The position numbers were made by a program, and so were the translations under genes. DNA of 64,000 bases. Source: Closterium sp. NIES-65 (lineage: Eukaryota; Streptophyta; Zygnematophyceae; Desmidiales; Closteriaceae). The notes under the pieces were generated by a model that worked only from the letters and a program-made list of their open reading frames with translations, had not been told where the DNA came from and did not search any database. The stretch is taken from positions 1,302,001-1,366,000 of the forward strand of contig CANXME010002181.1 of the NCBI GenBank assembly GCA_948144175.1. Direction: 5' to 3'. Of the stretch, positions 9,114-19,302 are shown piece by piece; position 1 is the first letter of the stretch, and every line of letters begins with the position of its first letter.

Positions 9114-11315
9114 ATGGAGTTCCGGACGATCCATAGTCTTCCCGACGATCTTCTCTTTAAGATCCTTACGCACTCCTTAGAGCAACCGGCTTCACGCGAG
9201 TCGCGATTGGACAACTTGGCCACTGACGATTGGCCAAACTGGCCACGTGCCATCCTTGATACAGTCCCGCCGCTAGATGCGTTTCTGATCCCATACGTGG
9301 TACTAGCCCCTCCTCCCGCCGCCGACGTGGCTCGGAATCTCATCATCGCGTCCGTCTGCCGTCGGTGGCGCCGTGTGGCGAAGCTTCGCGTGACCACGCT
9401 GTTCCTTAAACAAGGCCTCGTGGTGTCCCTTGAAAATCTCTCAGCCGCCGTCGCGTGCTTCCCCAACCTCACCCATCTGCATCTCAGCGACAACAGCGTT
9501 GAGCCGCTCGACGACGCCTTCCTCGCTCACCTCGCATCTTCATGCCCGAAGCTGACGACGCTCCACGTGGGAAAAATCTTTGTAGTGGACGACCATGATG
9601 GTGCCACTTTTGAGCATTACCTTAGGAGGGAGGAGCATCCGATCTCTAAGGATGCTTTAGATCGCTTCTTCTTGGAACTCCCTCAATTGGAGCAGTTTTC
9701 TCTCCTCTGCCCTCACCAAGCAACAGATTTATCGGAATCTTTCTTTCGTTTGAGGCATCTCCGTACCCTTGTCCTCACTGACGCATCGGCCTTGGAGAAT
9801 CCCGAATTTGCAAGCCTCACTGCTCTTACCACTGTTTCTGTCACCTTTCCCTGGAATCTATTCCACCTAGCCACCTTCGTTCGCCTCCCACGGCTCGCCC
9901 ATATAACCACCTGCGCCCCATACCAGAGCGAGCCCTATGAGGGTGCTGCAAGGATAGTGCTGCCGTCTTGCCTCAAGTCGCTCATTTTTGCGGTTTCTTG
10001 TCCTGATTTCAACACCATCATCTACCCATCAGCATCGCCATTCACCGCACTAGAGGAGCTGCTCATTACCACCTGCAGTGAGCTCACGGACCTTCCAGAC
10101 CGCATTGACTACTTGCTGCCCTGCCTTCGCAAACTGACGGTTCGCAATTGCTACTCTTTGGAAACCCTACCTGAAAGCCTCAGTTCCCTCAGCCGCCTGG
10201 AAACGCTCGTTTTCTCTAAGTGCGGTCTCCTTACCTTGCCCAGCAACTTCGGCCACCTACCTGTCCTCAAACTGCTGGTGCTGAAGCAGTTGCCTCTCTC
10301 ATTACTTCCTCCTTCCTTCTGCCACCTCACGTCACTCAAAGCTTTCTGCATCACCAAATGCAGCTTTCCTCTACCAGAAGGCATAGGGGCCCTCGCAAAT
10401 CTCCAGGCTATCATGTTGGCGGAATATTATCAGCCCCTTCCTGCTTCATTCACGCAGCTCTCTTCCTTGACCAGCCTTGACCTGGATGACTGTGGGGAAG
10501 ACCAGCTGCCGGAAGCCCTGGGGGCGCTGAGCAACCTGCGGGAGCTGAAGATTCAAGGCAATTCAATCCGCACACTTCCCATGTCACTCTTACAGCTTAC
10601 TGCGCTTCAAACTTTGGAGATTGTCTCTTGTGACTTTCTTTCAGAAGTGCCTTTGAGGCTGGATATGCTCGTGGGGCTGAAGAAGCTGGTGGTGATAGGG
10701 TGTGCGAGGCTCAGCAGACCCCCTGCCAGTCTGCCAACCTCTCTTCAGACCCTCCATTTAAGCGGCCATGGAGAAGGCTGCTCTTCGCATGTCGTGGACA
10801 TCTCCGGGCTGTTGCAGCTGAGGGAGCTGGGTCTGCACAGGTTTAAGGTGCGGTGCGGGCCTGTTGAGAGTGGGAGGTTGCCGTGCCTGCAGCAGCTGGA
10901 GAAGCTGGCGATGGCTATCACTCCTGAAGGTTGGGATCTGCCGATTGCCCAGACCGTCCTTCCCCGCCTGCGCGACTTGAGTGTGACTTGTGTGGATGAC
11001 GGTAGCAGCCTCCCGGAGAACATGGCAGCAACCTTCCCTCAGCTGCGGGAGCTGGATCTTTATTGTTATTCAGAGGAGCTGCCGGGAAGCGTTGTGGAGA
11101 TTAGCTCGCTGACATCACTCACGCTTCACGCACCTCGGCTGACAGCACTACCTGAGGGCATGACGTCCTTGGTTCAGCTGCGCAAACTGGAGCTGATTCG
11201 TTGCACCGCCTTGCAGCACATTCCGGAGTTTCTCACCCAGCTGCAGCAGCTGATACTGCGTGTCACCTCCATCACCGTCCCTGCAAATCTGTTGCAACTC
11301 ATTGAGGAGCGGTGA
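9114..11315 (+). CDS. F-box-like leucine-rich repeat protein, copy A
   Basis: Intronless 733-codon frame. The N-terminus carries a split F-box-like motif: IHSLPDDLLFKIL near residues 6-18 and, after about 50 variable residues, ARNLIIASVCRRWRRVAK near 72-90. The rest is leucine-rich repeats, first of the FBXL kind (FPNLTHLHLS), then many 22-24-residue repeats of the form LPxxLxxLxxLxxLxLxxC. No NB-ARC, TIR, kinase or membrane segment is visible. If the F-box works, it would bind Skp1 in an SCF ubiquitin ligase with the LRRs binding a target. That role is inference. An in-frame ATG lies 51 bases upstream. I prefer 9114 because copies C and D begin at the equivalent Met (MEFR, MDSR). Confidence 0.82.
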   Translation: MEFRTIHSLPDDLLFKILTHSLEQPASRESRLDNLATDDWPNWPRAILDTVPPLDAFLIPYVVLAPPPAADVARNLIIASVCRRWRRVAKLRVTTLFLKQGLVVSLENLSAAVACFPNLTHLHLSDNSVEPLDDAFLAHLASSCPKLTTLHVGKIFVVDDHDGATFEHYLRREEHPISKDALDRFFLELPQLEQFSLLCPHQATDLSESFFRLRHLRTLVLTDASALENPEFASLTALTTVSVTFPWNLFHLATFVRLPRLAHITTCAPYQSEPYEGAARIVLPSCLKSLIFAVSCPDFNTIIYPSASPFTALEELLITTCSELTDLPDRIDYLLPCLRKLTVRNCYSLETLPESLSSLSRLETLVFSKCGLLTLPSNFGHLPVLKLLVLKQLPLSLLPPSFCHLTSLKAFCITKCSFPLPEGIGALANLQAIMLAEYYQPLPASFTQLSSLTSLDLDDCGEDQLPEALGALSNLRELKIQGNSIRTLPMSLLQLTALQTLEIVSCDFLSEVPLRLDMLVGLKKLVVIGCARLSRPPASLPTSLQTLHLSGHGEGCSSHVVDISGLLQLRELGLHRFKVRCGPVESGRLPCLQQLEKLAMAITPEGWDLPIAQTVLPRLRDLSVTCVDDGSSLPENMAATFPQLRELDLYCYSEELPGSVVEISSLTSLTLHAPRLTALPEGMTSLVQLRKLELIRCTALQHIPEFLTQLQQLILRVTSITVPANLLQLIEER

Positions 11316-11875
11316 CTCGGCTGGCTGCCTTGGGCTCGCTAGCAGCTCACTGAGGTGAGGTGCGTGGATTGGGATTGGTTAAGTTGAGTAGCTGGGTGTC
11401 ACCAAGGTGGGAGTTGCTGAGAGTTGGTGAGGAGTGGGTGAGAGTGGCTGGGGGATGGCTGGGGGAAGGTGATGGGCAGGCCAGGTGCGTTGAGAAGGAG
11501 GTTGCAGCCAAGGTGAGACTCATTTCGCCATCTTCTCTTAATTGCCTTCCCAACCGTCTTAATATCTTATCTCGTCTTTCCATTCAGCCCCCAGTCGAAT
11601 TCTCCCCCCTCCTCCCCACTCCAGTCCAGCCTCGCATATGTGGATCCTACCCCAACGCCTTCTGACTCCCTTATATTTGCCCCTACCGCAAAAGAGCACA
11701 GTATTCTCGAAGTCGCTACCTGTTCCTCCCAATTCTCCGCTTTTCCGCCCTTTCTTTCCCCCCCCTCCTCCTCCCCCTTCCCCCCCCAATTCCAGTTCCA
11801 GATCCGCACCTGCTTCTCCTGCACCTAGTCACAGATTATAACCCCTACAGCACTATCTCCCTCATCCCTCACCCC
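11316..11875. other. 3' flank of LRR copy A and pyrimidine-rich DNA
   Basis: The first 50 or so bases after the stop (GGCTGGCTGCCTTGGGCT region) match the 3' flank of the LRR gene at 54.83 kb, so the duplication extends past the coding region. Beyond that lie a TG/GA-rich stretch and a CT-rich tract around 11740-11790. No gene was recognised. Confidence 0.5.
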
Positions 11876-11965
11876 TGGCTCCGCATCTGCTTCTCCTATA
11901 CCAACTTCCATCCCACAGGCCCGTGCCTCTACGACATTGTCTCCCACATTCCGCTCATAAGTCAC
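11876..11965 (+). pseudogene. Exon-like module of the unrecognised repeated gene
   Basis: One frame reads CFSYTNFHPTG, then CLYDIVSHIPLIS. This closely resembles the minus-strand module at 49199-49266 (CFSETDF, then RLYDTISHIPLI). Conservation of peptide as well as DNA suggests former or present coding sequence. Like the modules at 43.7 kb, it is followed by an 11-bp minisatellite. The family is unknown to me. Confidence 0.45.
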
Positions 11966-12051
11966 TGCCTTTTTTCCTCGTTTCCCCACCCCCCTCCCCT
12001 CCCAGCTCTGCAGTTGCAGGCAGTGGCAGGGCAGTGGCAGGGCAGTGGGAG

Positions 12052-12275
12052 GGCAGTGGCAGGTCGCTCTCAGGTCGCTCTCAGGTCAGTCTCAGGTCAC
12101 ACTCAGGTCACCCTCAGGTCTGTCTCAGGTGGGGTCAGTCTCAGGTCACTCTCAGGTCACTCTCAGGTCACTCTCAGGTCACTCTCAGGTCACTCTCAGG
12201 TCACTCTCAGGTCAGTCTCTGGTCAGTCTCAGGTCGTCTCAGGTCAGTCTCAGGTCAGTCTCAGGTCACCAGTCT
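12052..12275 (+). repeat. 11-bp minisatellite (unit CTCAGGTCACT)
   Basis: About 20 tandem copies of an 11-bp unit with variants (CAGTCTC, CGCTCTC). The unit length is not a multiple of three and contains no stops, so all frames are open and give spurious SGHSQVTLRSL-type repeat peptides. The same unit, with G for A (CTCGGGTCACT on the minus strand), forms the array at 43.4-43.6 kb. Confidence 0.9.
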
Positions 12276-12489
12276 CATTTCGTTTTGGGCGGTTGCAGGG
12301 AGGTCTCAGCTTCTTGCCTGCCACTCGCTGCCCTCCTCCCAGATAGGTGGTGGGGTGAGGGGCGTGGTCGTGGGACGGAGGACAAGGCAGGGATGCGAAG
12401 TGTGTTCTGCCAGTTCTTATTTATCTTCCTCGTTTTCTTTTCGTCCCACCTTCTCTGCCTTGCCTGCCATCACCTCTCCCTTTTTGCAG

Positions 12490-12725
12490 GGCCTATTCAG
12501 CAGGCGCAAGCTGCAAGGGCCCAACTGTCATCATATCTTCCGCTAGGCCCTTGGAGGGTTTTCAGGCCCCTGTGCTCCGCCTCTTCTGACCACTCGTGCA
12601 TCATTGCCCCTCGTAACAACGAGGACCTCCCATCGCTCAACTACGGAGATATGTGCAATCTGTGCTTCGCACGGATGTTTGCTGAATGGCAGTCTGCTGC
12701 TGCTGCTGCTGCTCACCAAGAGTAG
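12490..12725 (+). CDS. Possible 3'-terminal exon, unrecognised protein
   Basis: A pyrimidine tract with TTTTTGCAG ends at about 12489. The frame then stays open to TAG at 12723-12725 and ends with a plausible tail (MCNLCFARMFAEWQ, then polyalanine from a CTG/GCT run). A diverged copy of the acceptor and the first bases lies at 16650-16680 (CTTTCTGCAGGCACAATTCAGTAGG region), so this piece too is duplicated. It could be the last exon of the gene whose module lies at 11.88 kb. No domain was recognised. Confidence 0.3.
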
Positions 12726-13556
12726 CGGCACATTTCCCCTCTGAACTTCACAAGTCTTTCTACTGCAGAAATCGGCTGGTTCTTCTTCCGCGAAGGGGCG
12801 GCATGTTTCACTTGTTACTACCCATGGATTTCTAAGGCATATGACCATGTGGCATAAAGCCAAGAGCCCCATTGCTTCAGATTGCAGGTGCTGAATGTAC
12901 AGTGTGCACTTTGAACTGATGTATCTGGTTTCAGCAATTCAGATTGGCCCACACCTTGCCAGTATACACAATGCGTGCATCTTACACAAGTGCGTCTTGC
13001 GTCCAAACTCGCCAACAATAAACGAGAAGTCGCCTAGCCAGAGCATGGCAGAGACATGATGGGAGTGAAAGCACCTCAGGGTGGAAGGGGCGAGGGCAGA
13101 AAGCTGGGTGAGTGTAAAAACAACTTGTACTTGGATTGAGTTTAGGCAGCATGGCAGAGACCTGAGTGGGATGGGGCTCCATGACACATGGAAGTGGAAC
13201 GGAAGGAGGCAATGTATTAAATATAGGGAAGGAGAAAACGAAATGGTGACAGCTGGAGGCTCTGAGAAATACACTTATGCAGGCAACGGGTGTGCACAAA
13301 CATGCTGGCTTTGGCACTTGTAGCATGCAAGCCTGGTGAATGGGAAAACTGAATCATATGAGGCAAGATATTTCATTTCCAGATTGCGCCACCACAGCTA
13401 GCACATACGTTTGATCTGCCTCCTCTAACTTGGGTTAACTTAAAGTGCTGGAGGGAATGAGCCGAACCGGTGTGGAAGCACAGGTAACGAGTGGGATGTA
13501 GGAGGGAGTAGGGGGATAAGAGAAATTGGGGGATGGGATAAATGCGGGGGAACAAG
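12726..13556. other. Intergenic DNA, nothing recognised
   Basis: Short open frames on both strands have no recognisable motif. No RNA gene or mobile element is apparent. Confidence 0.45.
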
Positions 13557-13721
13557 AGGAGTGAGGGGTATGAGAGGAGTGAGGGACATGAAGGGAGTGA
13601 GGGGTATGACAGAGTGAGGGTATCGGAGGAGGTATGAGAGGAGTGAAGGGAATGAGAGGAGTGAGGGGTATGAGAGGAGTGAGGGGTATGAGAGGAGTGA
13701 GGGCCATCAGAGGAGTGAGGC
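13557..13721 (+). repeat. 18-bp purine-rich minisatellite
   Basis: About nine imperfect copies of GAGAGGAGTGAGGGGTAT. It directly abuts the 15-bp array on its right. Confidence 0.8.
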
Positions 13722-16022
13722 ATGCCAGGCTGAATCATGCCAGGCTGAATCATGCCTGGCTGGGTCATGACTGGCTGAGTCATGCCTGGCTGAGTCATGC
13801 CTGGCTGAAACATGCAGGGCTGAAACGTGCCAGGCTGAATTTTGTATGGCTGAATCATGCGTGGCTGAATCATGCCTGTCTGAATCATGCCTAGCTGAAT
13901 CATGCCTGGCTGAATCATGCGTGGCTGAATCATGCCTGGCTGTTTCATGCCTGGATGAATCGTGCCTGGCTGAATCATGCCTGGCTGAATCATGCCTGGC
14001 TGAATCATGCCAGGATGAATCATGCCTGGCTGAATCATGCATGGCTTAAACATGCCTGGCTGAATTATGCCTGGCTGAATCATGCCTTACTGAATCATGC
14101 CTGGCAGAATCATGCCAGGCTGAATCATGCCTGGATGAATCATGCCTGGCTGAAACATGCCCGGCTGAATCATGCCTGGCTGAATCATGCCTGGCTGAAT
14201 CATGCCTGACTGAATCATGCCTGGTTGAGTCATGCCTGGCTGTATCACGCCTAGATAGATCGTGCCTGGCTCGCTGAATCATACTTGGCTGAATCAAGGT
14301 GCAAAAAAACGACGTTTTTTTCAAATTTTGATCGTAAATACCGTATTGTAAGAAACAATCGTAAAAAACGATAAAAAAACGGTTTTTGGAAATAAATACT
14401 TTTGGTGCAAAAACACCTTCGTTTTTTTCAGTAAAAAGACCAAAACTGCTGCTAAAACAAGGGGATTGATTGGTGAGAAGAACAAGGGGGGCGTTAGAAG
14501 TGCTGATGATGCAGCGGAAGATTGTTAGAAGTGCTTTTGTGATCAGAACAGCATCTTTGAAGTTGAAGAGTTTTTTTTGTCTAACAAAAAAACGACGTTT
14601 TTTTCCCAAAAGGTACCGTAAAAAACCATCGAAAAAAACCATCGTATTTTTCGACAATCGTTTTTTTCTACCTTGGGCTGAATCATATCTGACTGAATCA
14701 TGCTTGGCTGAACATGCCTGGCTGAATCATGCCTGGCTGAATCATACCCGGCTTAATAATGCCTGGCTAGATCATCCCTGGCTGAATCATGCCTGGCTGA
14801 ATCATGCCTGGCTGAATCATGGCTGGCTGAATCATGCCTGGTCGAATCATGCCTGGCTGAATCATGCATGGCTGAATCATACCTGGCTAAATTATGCCTA
14901 GCTGAATCGTACCCGGCTTAATAATGCCTGGATAGATCATTCCTGGCTGAATCATGCCTTTCTGAATCATGCCTGGATAAATTATGCCTAGCTGAATCAT
15001 ACCCGGCTTAATAATGACTGGCTAGATCATTCCTGGCTGAATCATGCCTGGCTGAATCATGCCTGGCTGAATCATTCCTTGTTGAATCATGCCAGGCTGA
15101 ATCTTGCCTGGTTGAATCATTCCTGGCTGAATCATGCCTGGCTGAATCATGCCTGGCTGATTCATGCCTGGCTGGATCATGACTGGCTGAATCATGCTTG
15201 GCCGAATCATGCCTGGCTAACCATGCCTGGCTGAAACATGTATGGCAGATTCATGCCTGGCTGAATCATGCCTGGCTGAATCATGCCTGGCTGAATCATG
15301 CCTGGTAAATCATTCCTTGTTGAATCATGCCTGGCTGTTCCATGCCTGGCTGAATCATGCCTGGCTGAATCATGCTTGGCTGAATAATGCCAGGCTGAAT
15401 AATGCCAGGCTGAATCATGCCAGGCTGAATCATGCCTGGCTGAATCATGCCTGGCTGAATCATGCATGGCTTATTCATGCCTGGCTGAATGATGCCTGGA
15501 TGAATCATGCATGGCTTATTCATGCCTGGCTGAATAATGCCTGGATGAATCATGCATGGCTGATTCATTCCTGGCTGAATAATGCCTGGATGAATCATGC
15601 ATGGCTTATTCATGCCTGGCTGAATCATGACTGGCTGAATCATGCTTGGCCGAATCATTCCTGGCTAACTCATGCCTGGCTGAATCATGCCTGGCTGAAT
15701 CATGCTTGGCTGAATCATGCCTGCCTAACCATGCCTGGCTGAATCATGCTTGGCTGAATCATGCCTGCCTAACCATGCCTGGCTGAAACATGTATGGCAG
15801 ATTCATGCCTGGCTGAATCATGCCTGGCTGAAGCATGCCATTCGTGCTTATGCCTTGCCGTATCATGCATGGAGAATTCATACCTGGATGAATCATGCTT
15901 GGATGAATCATGCCTGGATGAATCATGCCTGGCTGAATCATGCTTGTCTGAATCATGCATGGCTGAATTGTGCCTGGCTGAATCATTCTTGGCTGAGTCA
16001 TGCCTGGATGAATCATGCCAGG
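13722..16022 (+). repeat. 15-bp minisatellite (unit GGCTGAATCATGCCT), split by a hAT element
   Basis: About 38 units lie left of the hAT insertion (13722-14294) and about 90 to its right (14676-16022). The unit is 15 bp, so frames persist from copy to copy and both strands give long low-complexity peptides (NHAWL, AESCL, QPGMI, HDSAR repeats). Copies diverge freely by point changes with no sign of codon-level constraint. I treat it as non-coding satellite DNA. Confidence 0.92.
14295..14675. mobile_element. Non-autonomous hAT-type element (MITE), 381 bp
   Basis: The element begins CAAGGTGCAAAAAAACGACG and its far end read inverted is CAAGGTAGAAAAAAACGATT, so it has imperfect terminal inverted repeats with the CA(A/G)GG start typical of hAT transposons. 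It is flanked by the 8-bp direct repeat GGCTGAAT (14287-14294 and 14676-14683), the size hAT transposases make. The target is a 15-bp tandem repeat, but the array phase restarts by exactly 8 bp, which supports a true duplication. The interior holds many AAAAACG-type inverted motifs and no transposase. Confidence 0.82.
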
Positions 16023-16836
16023 GTGAACTGAGATGCACTGAAGCTCACCGTACCACACCGGAGCTCACTGAACCGCACCGGTCTTAACTGCACCGAACCT
16101 CCCTGAGCCTCACTGAACCTCCTTAAATCTCCCTAAAATTCACTGAACCGCACAACTTCACCGGACTGAAACCCACCAGAGCCCACTGAACCGCACTAGA
16201 CTGAACCGCACCGAACCTCCCTGAATCTCTCTGAACCTCATTTAACCTCACCGATAATTATTGAATCGCGCAGGACCTCAGTGAACCATACAGGACTGTA
16301 CTGAACCACACAAAATCTCACTGAACCTCACGGACCTCACCTGACCTCATCGCACAATACCTCACTGAACCTCACAGTCCTTCCCTCTGTCCTCCCCTAC
16401 TCTCATCATTGGCACTCACCCGCCATATATTTTTCCCTTTTTCCTCCAACAGGTCCTACACGGCAACCTTTAGGGTAAGGTCGTCATCCTTGTAACAAGG
16501 AGCAGGGGCCTCTGGGCTCCGGAATGGCTCTTACTAGGCGCCTTTCCAGCCAGGTGCGCTGCCGTCCCTTTCCCCTAGGCCTTCATCTTCCGCGCCTCCC
16601 CTGCCCTACCTTGCACTGCCTGCCTGCTCTTCCTTGCTCACCTCTTCCTTTCTGCAGGCACAATTCAGTAGGTACAAAGGCCAGAACATCACCACTTCCA
16701 TCACCATCTCCCTCTTGTTTCTCTTCAGTTTTTCTTTCTTTTGGCTGAGAAGTGGTAGTTGCAATGTGTGCATCAAATATTGATTAACAGAACAATCTAC
16801 GGTACTGTTCCTGAAACTCTTACACTGGATCCAGTG
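16023..16836. other. Degenerate ACTGAACC-type repeat and intergenic DNA
   Basis: From 16023 to about 16380 there are irregular repeats of CACTGAACCTCACCG-like words without a fixed period. A pyrimidine-rich stretch with CTTTCTGCAG (16648-16660) resembles the acceptor-like sequence at 12.49 kb. No complete gene was seen. Confidence 0.5.
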
Positions 16837-19302
16837 TTAAAAGTCAGTCTCAGACAATGGATCGTAGACTTTGATCTGCAACCCATACATGCTGTAGATG
16901 CTGCGAGGCCGCACCTTGTCTTCACTATCGAACACATCCCAACAATCTTCCAGCCCCAAGTAGCGCAGCAACTTCAGCTCTGTCAGATCCTCTGGCAAGG
17001 TTTTCAGATGCGCACAGCTATTCAGATTGAGGCGCCTCAGTCTGGTCAATCTGGCGAATCCAGAAGGGAGGGAGCGTATTGAAGTTTCTGAGGCATCTAG
17101 CTCATGAAGGCATGTGAGCCGTGTGAGGGAGGCAGGCAGGTGCTGCACGGTCCTGCAATCGGACACGAGGAGCTTGCGCAAGCGAGTCAATGCACCGATG
17201 TCACGAGGGAGTGATGCGAGGTACTTGCATGCTCGAATCTCCAAGGATGTTAAGTGGCGCAGCTTGTGCACCTTTGCTGGCAGCTTTCTCAGAGACGAAT
17301 TCTCAATTCTCAGCCTCCACAGCTGCGGCAGCGATGATCGGAAGTGTTCGGGAAGAGTTGTCAGCTTGGCAGAGCCCGAAATATGCAAGGTATGGAGGTG
17401 TGGAAGGACTGGCCAGGGTGAGGGGAGATCCTCAGCATCATCTGCCAACTCCAGTTTCAGCCGCCTCAGTGGAGATGCACTCGTGATACCTGCCAGGCTG
17501 CATCCAGCATCAACATTGGTGAGATCGAGACTCCTCAGATGTGGTAGAGTGGGCATGACAAGGTGAGGAACAGGCTGGTTGCAACTCGGCATAGCCAAGA
17601 TCTCCAGAGTGGGTGGGAGAGATGCTGGAGGTTCAGCCAGCCTGGTGCAACGAACCAGCTCCAGTCGCTTCAGCCTCGTAAAGCCATCCAGCCTTGGAAA
17701 TGAAGAGAGCCGATTGCAGCCATCAATGACTAGAATCTCCAACACAGTGAGCAGCGAGAAGGAGCTTGGGAACTCCGTGAGATTCGGGCAGGAGCATAAG
17801 TGCAGGTGCTGCAGGTTAATCAGCTTCCCTATGTCCTGAGGAAGCTCTTCAATCATGGACTGATTGAGCTCAAGCCTGGTTAAGGCAGAGAGCTCCGTGA
17901 AAGACGATGGGAGAAGCCGTTGCGCCTCGCAGTTCTCTTCAAGAAGAAGCGTTTTCAGATTGCTGAGCCGTCCAATGTCATCTGGAAACATCAAAACCGG
18001 CGACAGTCCGAGGTACAGTGTCTCAAGAGCAGTGAGGCAGGAGAAATCCGCTGGCAGCTGGCGGACCCCTTTGCAATCGAGAAGGCCTAAGATCTCCAGA
18101 GAAGTGAGCTGACCAAACGAATCAGGGAGATCTGTGAGAGGCAACGAGTACAGCTCCAGCAGCTTCAGGCCAGGCAACTCCCCGAAGTTTCTAGAAAGGC
18201 TGGTAAACGAAGTGCAACTACAAATGCGCAGGTTCTCTAACCGTCCGAGTGAGGTGAATTCCTCTGGCAACCCAGTCAAGTTCCAACACGAGTAAAGGTT
18301 CAACTCCAGCAGACCCGGCATCAGCTCTCCAATCGCAGTGGGGAGACGCTCAATATGGTTGATAGAGCCTAGCTGCAATCGACGAAGATCGGTTCCTGGT
18401 GAGCCTGAAGGAAACAACTCGTAGAATCCATGAAAGAGGGAATTGACTTCTAGTGACCTCAGATGAGGTAGCTGTAGAGACGGGGAATGATCAGGCACGG
18501 AATCACGATGAAAGAGGAGGGTCTGACGGGAGATTACAAGAATGATAAGGCGTGAAAGATGCCGTAGGCTTAAGAATTGCTGATGAGTGAGGTGCGGTGA
18601 GGCTATATGGAGAGTGGAGAGCAAGCGGAAATTGGCAAATCCAGGATCTTCAAGAGCGGAAGAATTGGTTAGTACGAGGGTACGCATGTGCGTTAGTTGG
18701 AAGATGGAACGTGGCAGGTTAACATCTCGGTGGATGCAGAAGAGCGAAAGCTGCTCGATTCGTGTACACTGTTGGAAGAACCGATCCAGTCCAGCTTCAC
18801 TTATTGGATGCGAATCTTCTGGAACTTGGATGCTCGCATCATGATGGAATACGTTGATCCTGGTTCCCACGTGTAGAGTCTTGAGCTTAGGGCAAGTGGA
18901 GGCGAGATGATCAAGGAACGCGTCGTCAACGCACTCCATACTGCCGTCGTTCAAATGAAGGTGGGTCAGATTCGGGAAGCGAGTGATGGCGTTCGCGAGA
19001 TCTTGGCGGGAGACAACAAGATTCGCTCGAACAGAAAGGCTGCTGACATGGCTCCGTGCGAGGCGACGCCAGTCACGGCAGACAGAGGCTACAAGAAGGT
19101 TCCACGCGATATCCGCGGAAGGAGGAGGCGCCGGTATGGGAGTGGTGCTCTTCTCAAGAACGTTAGATCCACCAAAGGTTCGCCTTGGACTCATGCACTC
19201 ATAAGCGCTATTCTCAGGTCCACCCGATATGGACTGGCTGGGATGCCATAGAATCTTCACAAGGAGGTGAGTGGGAAGAGAGAGTATATCCGTGCACGCC
19301 AT
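16837..19302 (-). CDS. F-box-like leucine-rich repeat protein, copy B
   Basis: Intronless 821-codon frame. The split F-box-like region is ILSLPTHLLVKILW near residues 6-19 and IAWNLLVASVCRDWRRLARS near 65-84. LRRs follow through to the C-terminus: FPNLTHLHLN first, then repeats of the LPxxFxxLxxLxxLxLxxC kind. The last repeat cluster (SLPSGFARLTRLRRLNLNSC) is followed by a tail that runs to ETDF. It is convergent with copy A and divergent from copy C. Copies B and C share more sequence in the VSSL and SRQD stretches than either shares with A or D. Likely an SCF-type substrate receptor if the F-box functions. No NLR domain is present. Confidence 0.82.
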   Translation of the reverse strand: MACTDILSLPTHLLVKILWHPSQSISGGPENSAYECMSPRRTFGGSNVLEKSTTPIPAPPPSADIAWNLLVASVCRDWRRLARSHVSSLSVRANLVVSRQDLANAITRFPNLTHLHLNDGSMECVDDAFLDHLASTCPKLKTLHVGTRINVFHHDASIQVPEDSHPISEAGLDRFFQQCTRIEQLSLFCIHRDVNLPRSIFQLTHMRTLVLTNSSALEDPGFANFRLLSTLHIASPHLTHQQFLSLRHLSRLIILVISRQTLLFHRDSVPDHSPSLQLPHLRSLEVNSLFHGFYELFPSGSPGTDLRRLQLGSINHIERLPTAIGELMPGLLELNLYSCWNLTGLPEEFTSLGRLENLRICSCTSFTSLSRNFGELPGLKLLELYSLPLTDLPDSFGQLTSLEILGLLDCKGVRQLPADFSCLTALETLYLGLSPVLMFPDDIGRLSNLKTLLLEENCEAQRLLPSSFTELSALTRLELNQSMIEELPQDIGKLINLQHLHLCSCPNLTEFPSSFSLLTVLEILVIDGCNRLSSFPRLDGFTRLKRLELVRCTRLAEPPASLPPTLEILAMPSCNQPVPHLVMPTLPHLRSLDLTNVDAGCSLAGITSASPLRRLKLELADDAEDLPSPWPVLPHLHTLHISGSAKLTTLPEHFRSSLPQLWRLRIENSSLRKLPAKVHKLRHLTSLEIRACKYLASLPRDIGALTRLRKLLVSDCRTVQHLPASLTRLTCLHELDASETSIRSLPSGFARLTRLRRLNLNSCAHLKTLPEDLTELKLLRYLGLEDCWDVFDSEDKVRPRSIYSMYGLQIKVYDPLSETDF

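Noticed and set aside
9114..11315. NLR-type disease resistance gene
   Set aside because: The LRRs resemble those of plant resistance proteins, but no NB-ARC, TIR or CC domain is present. The N-terminus is F-box-like.
13373..16087. Many 60-240-codon repeat proteins in the 15-bp array on both strands
   Set aside because: All frames are open because the unit is 15 bp without stops. Starts and ends depend on random variants, and there is no conserved start or domain.
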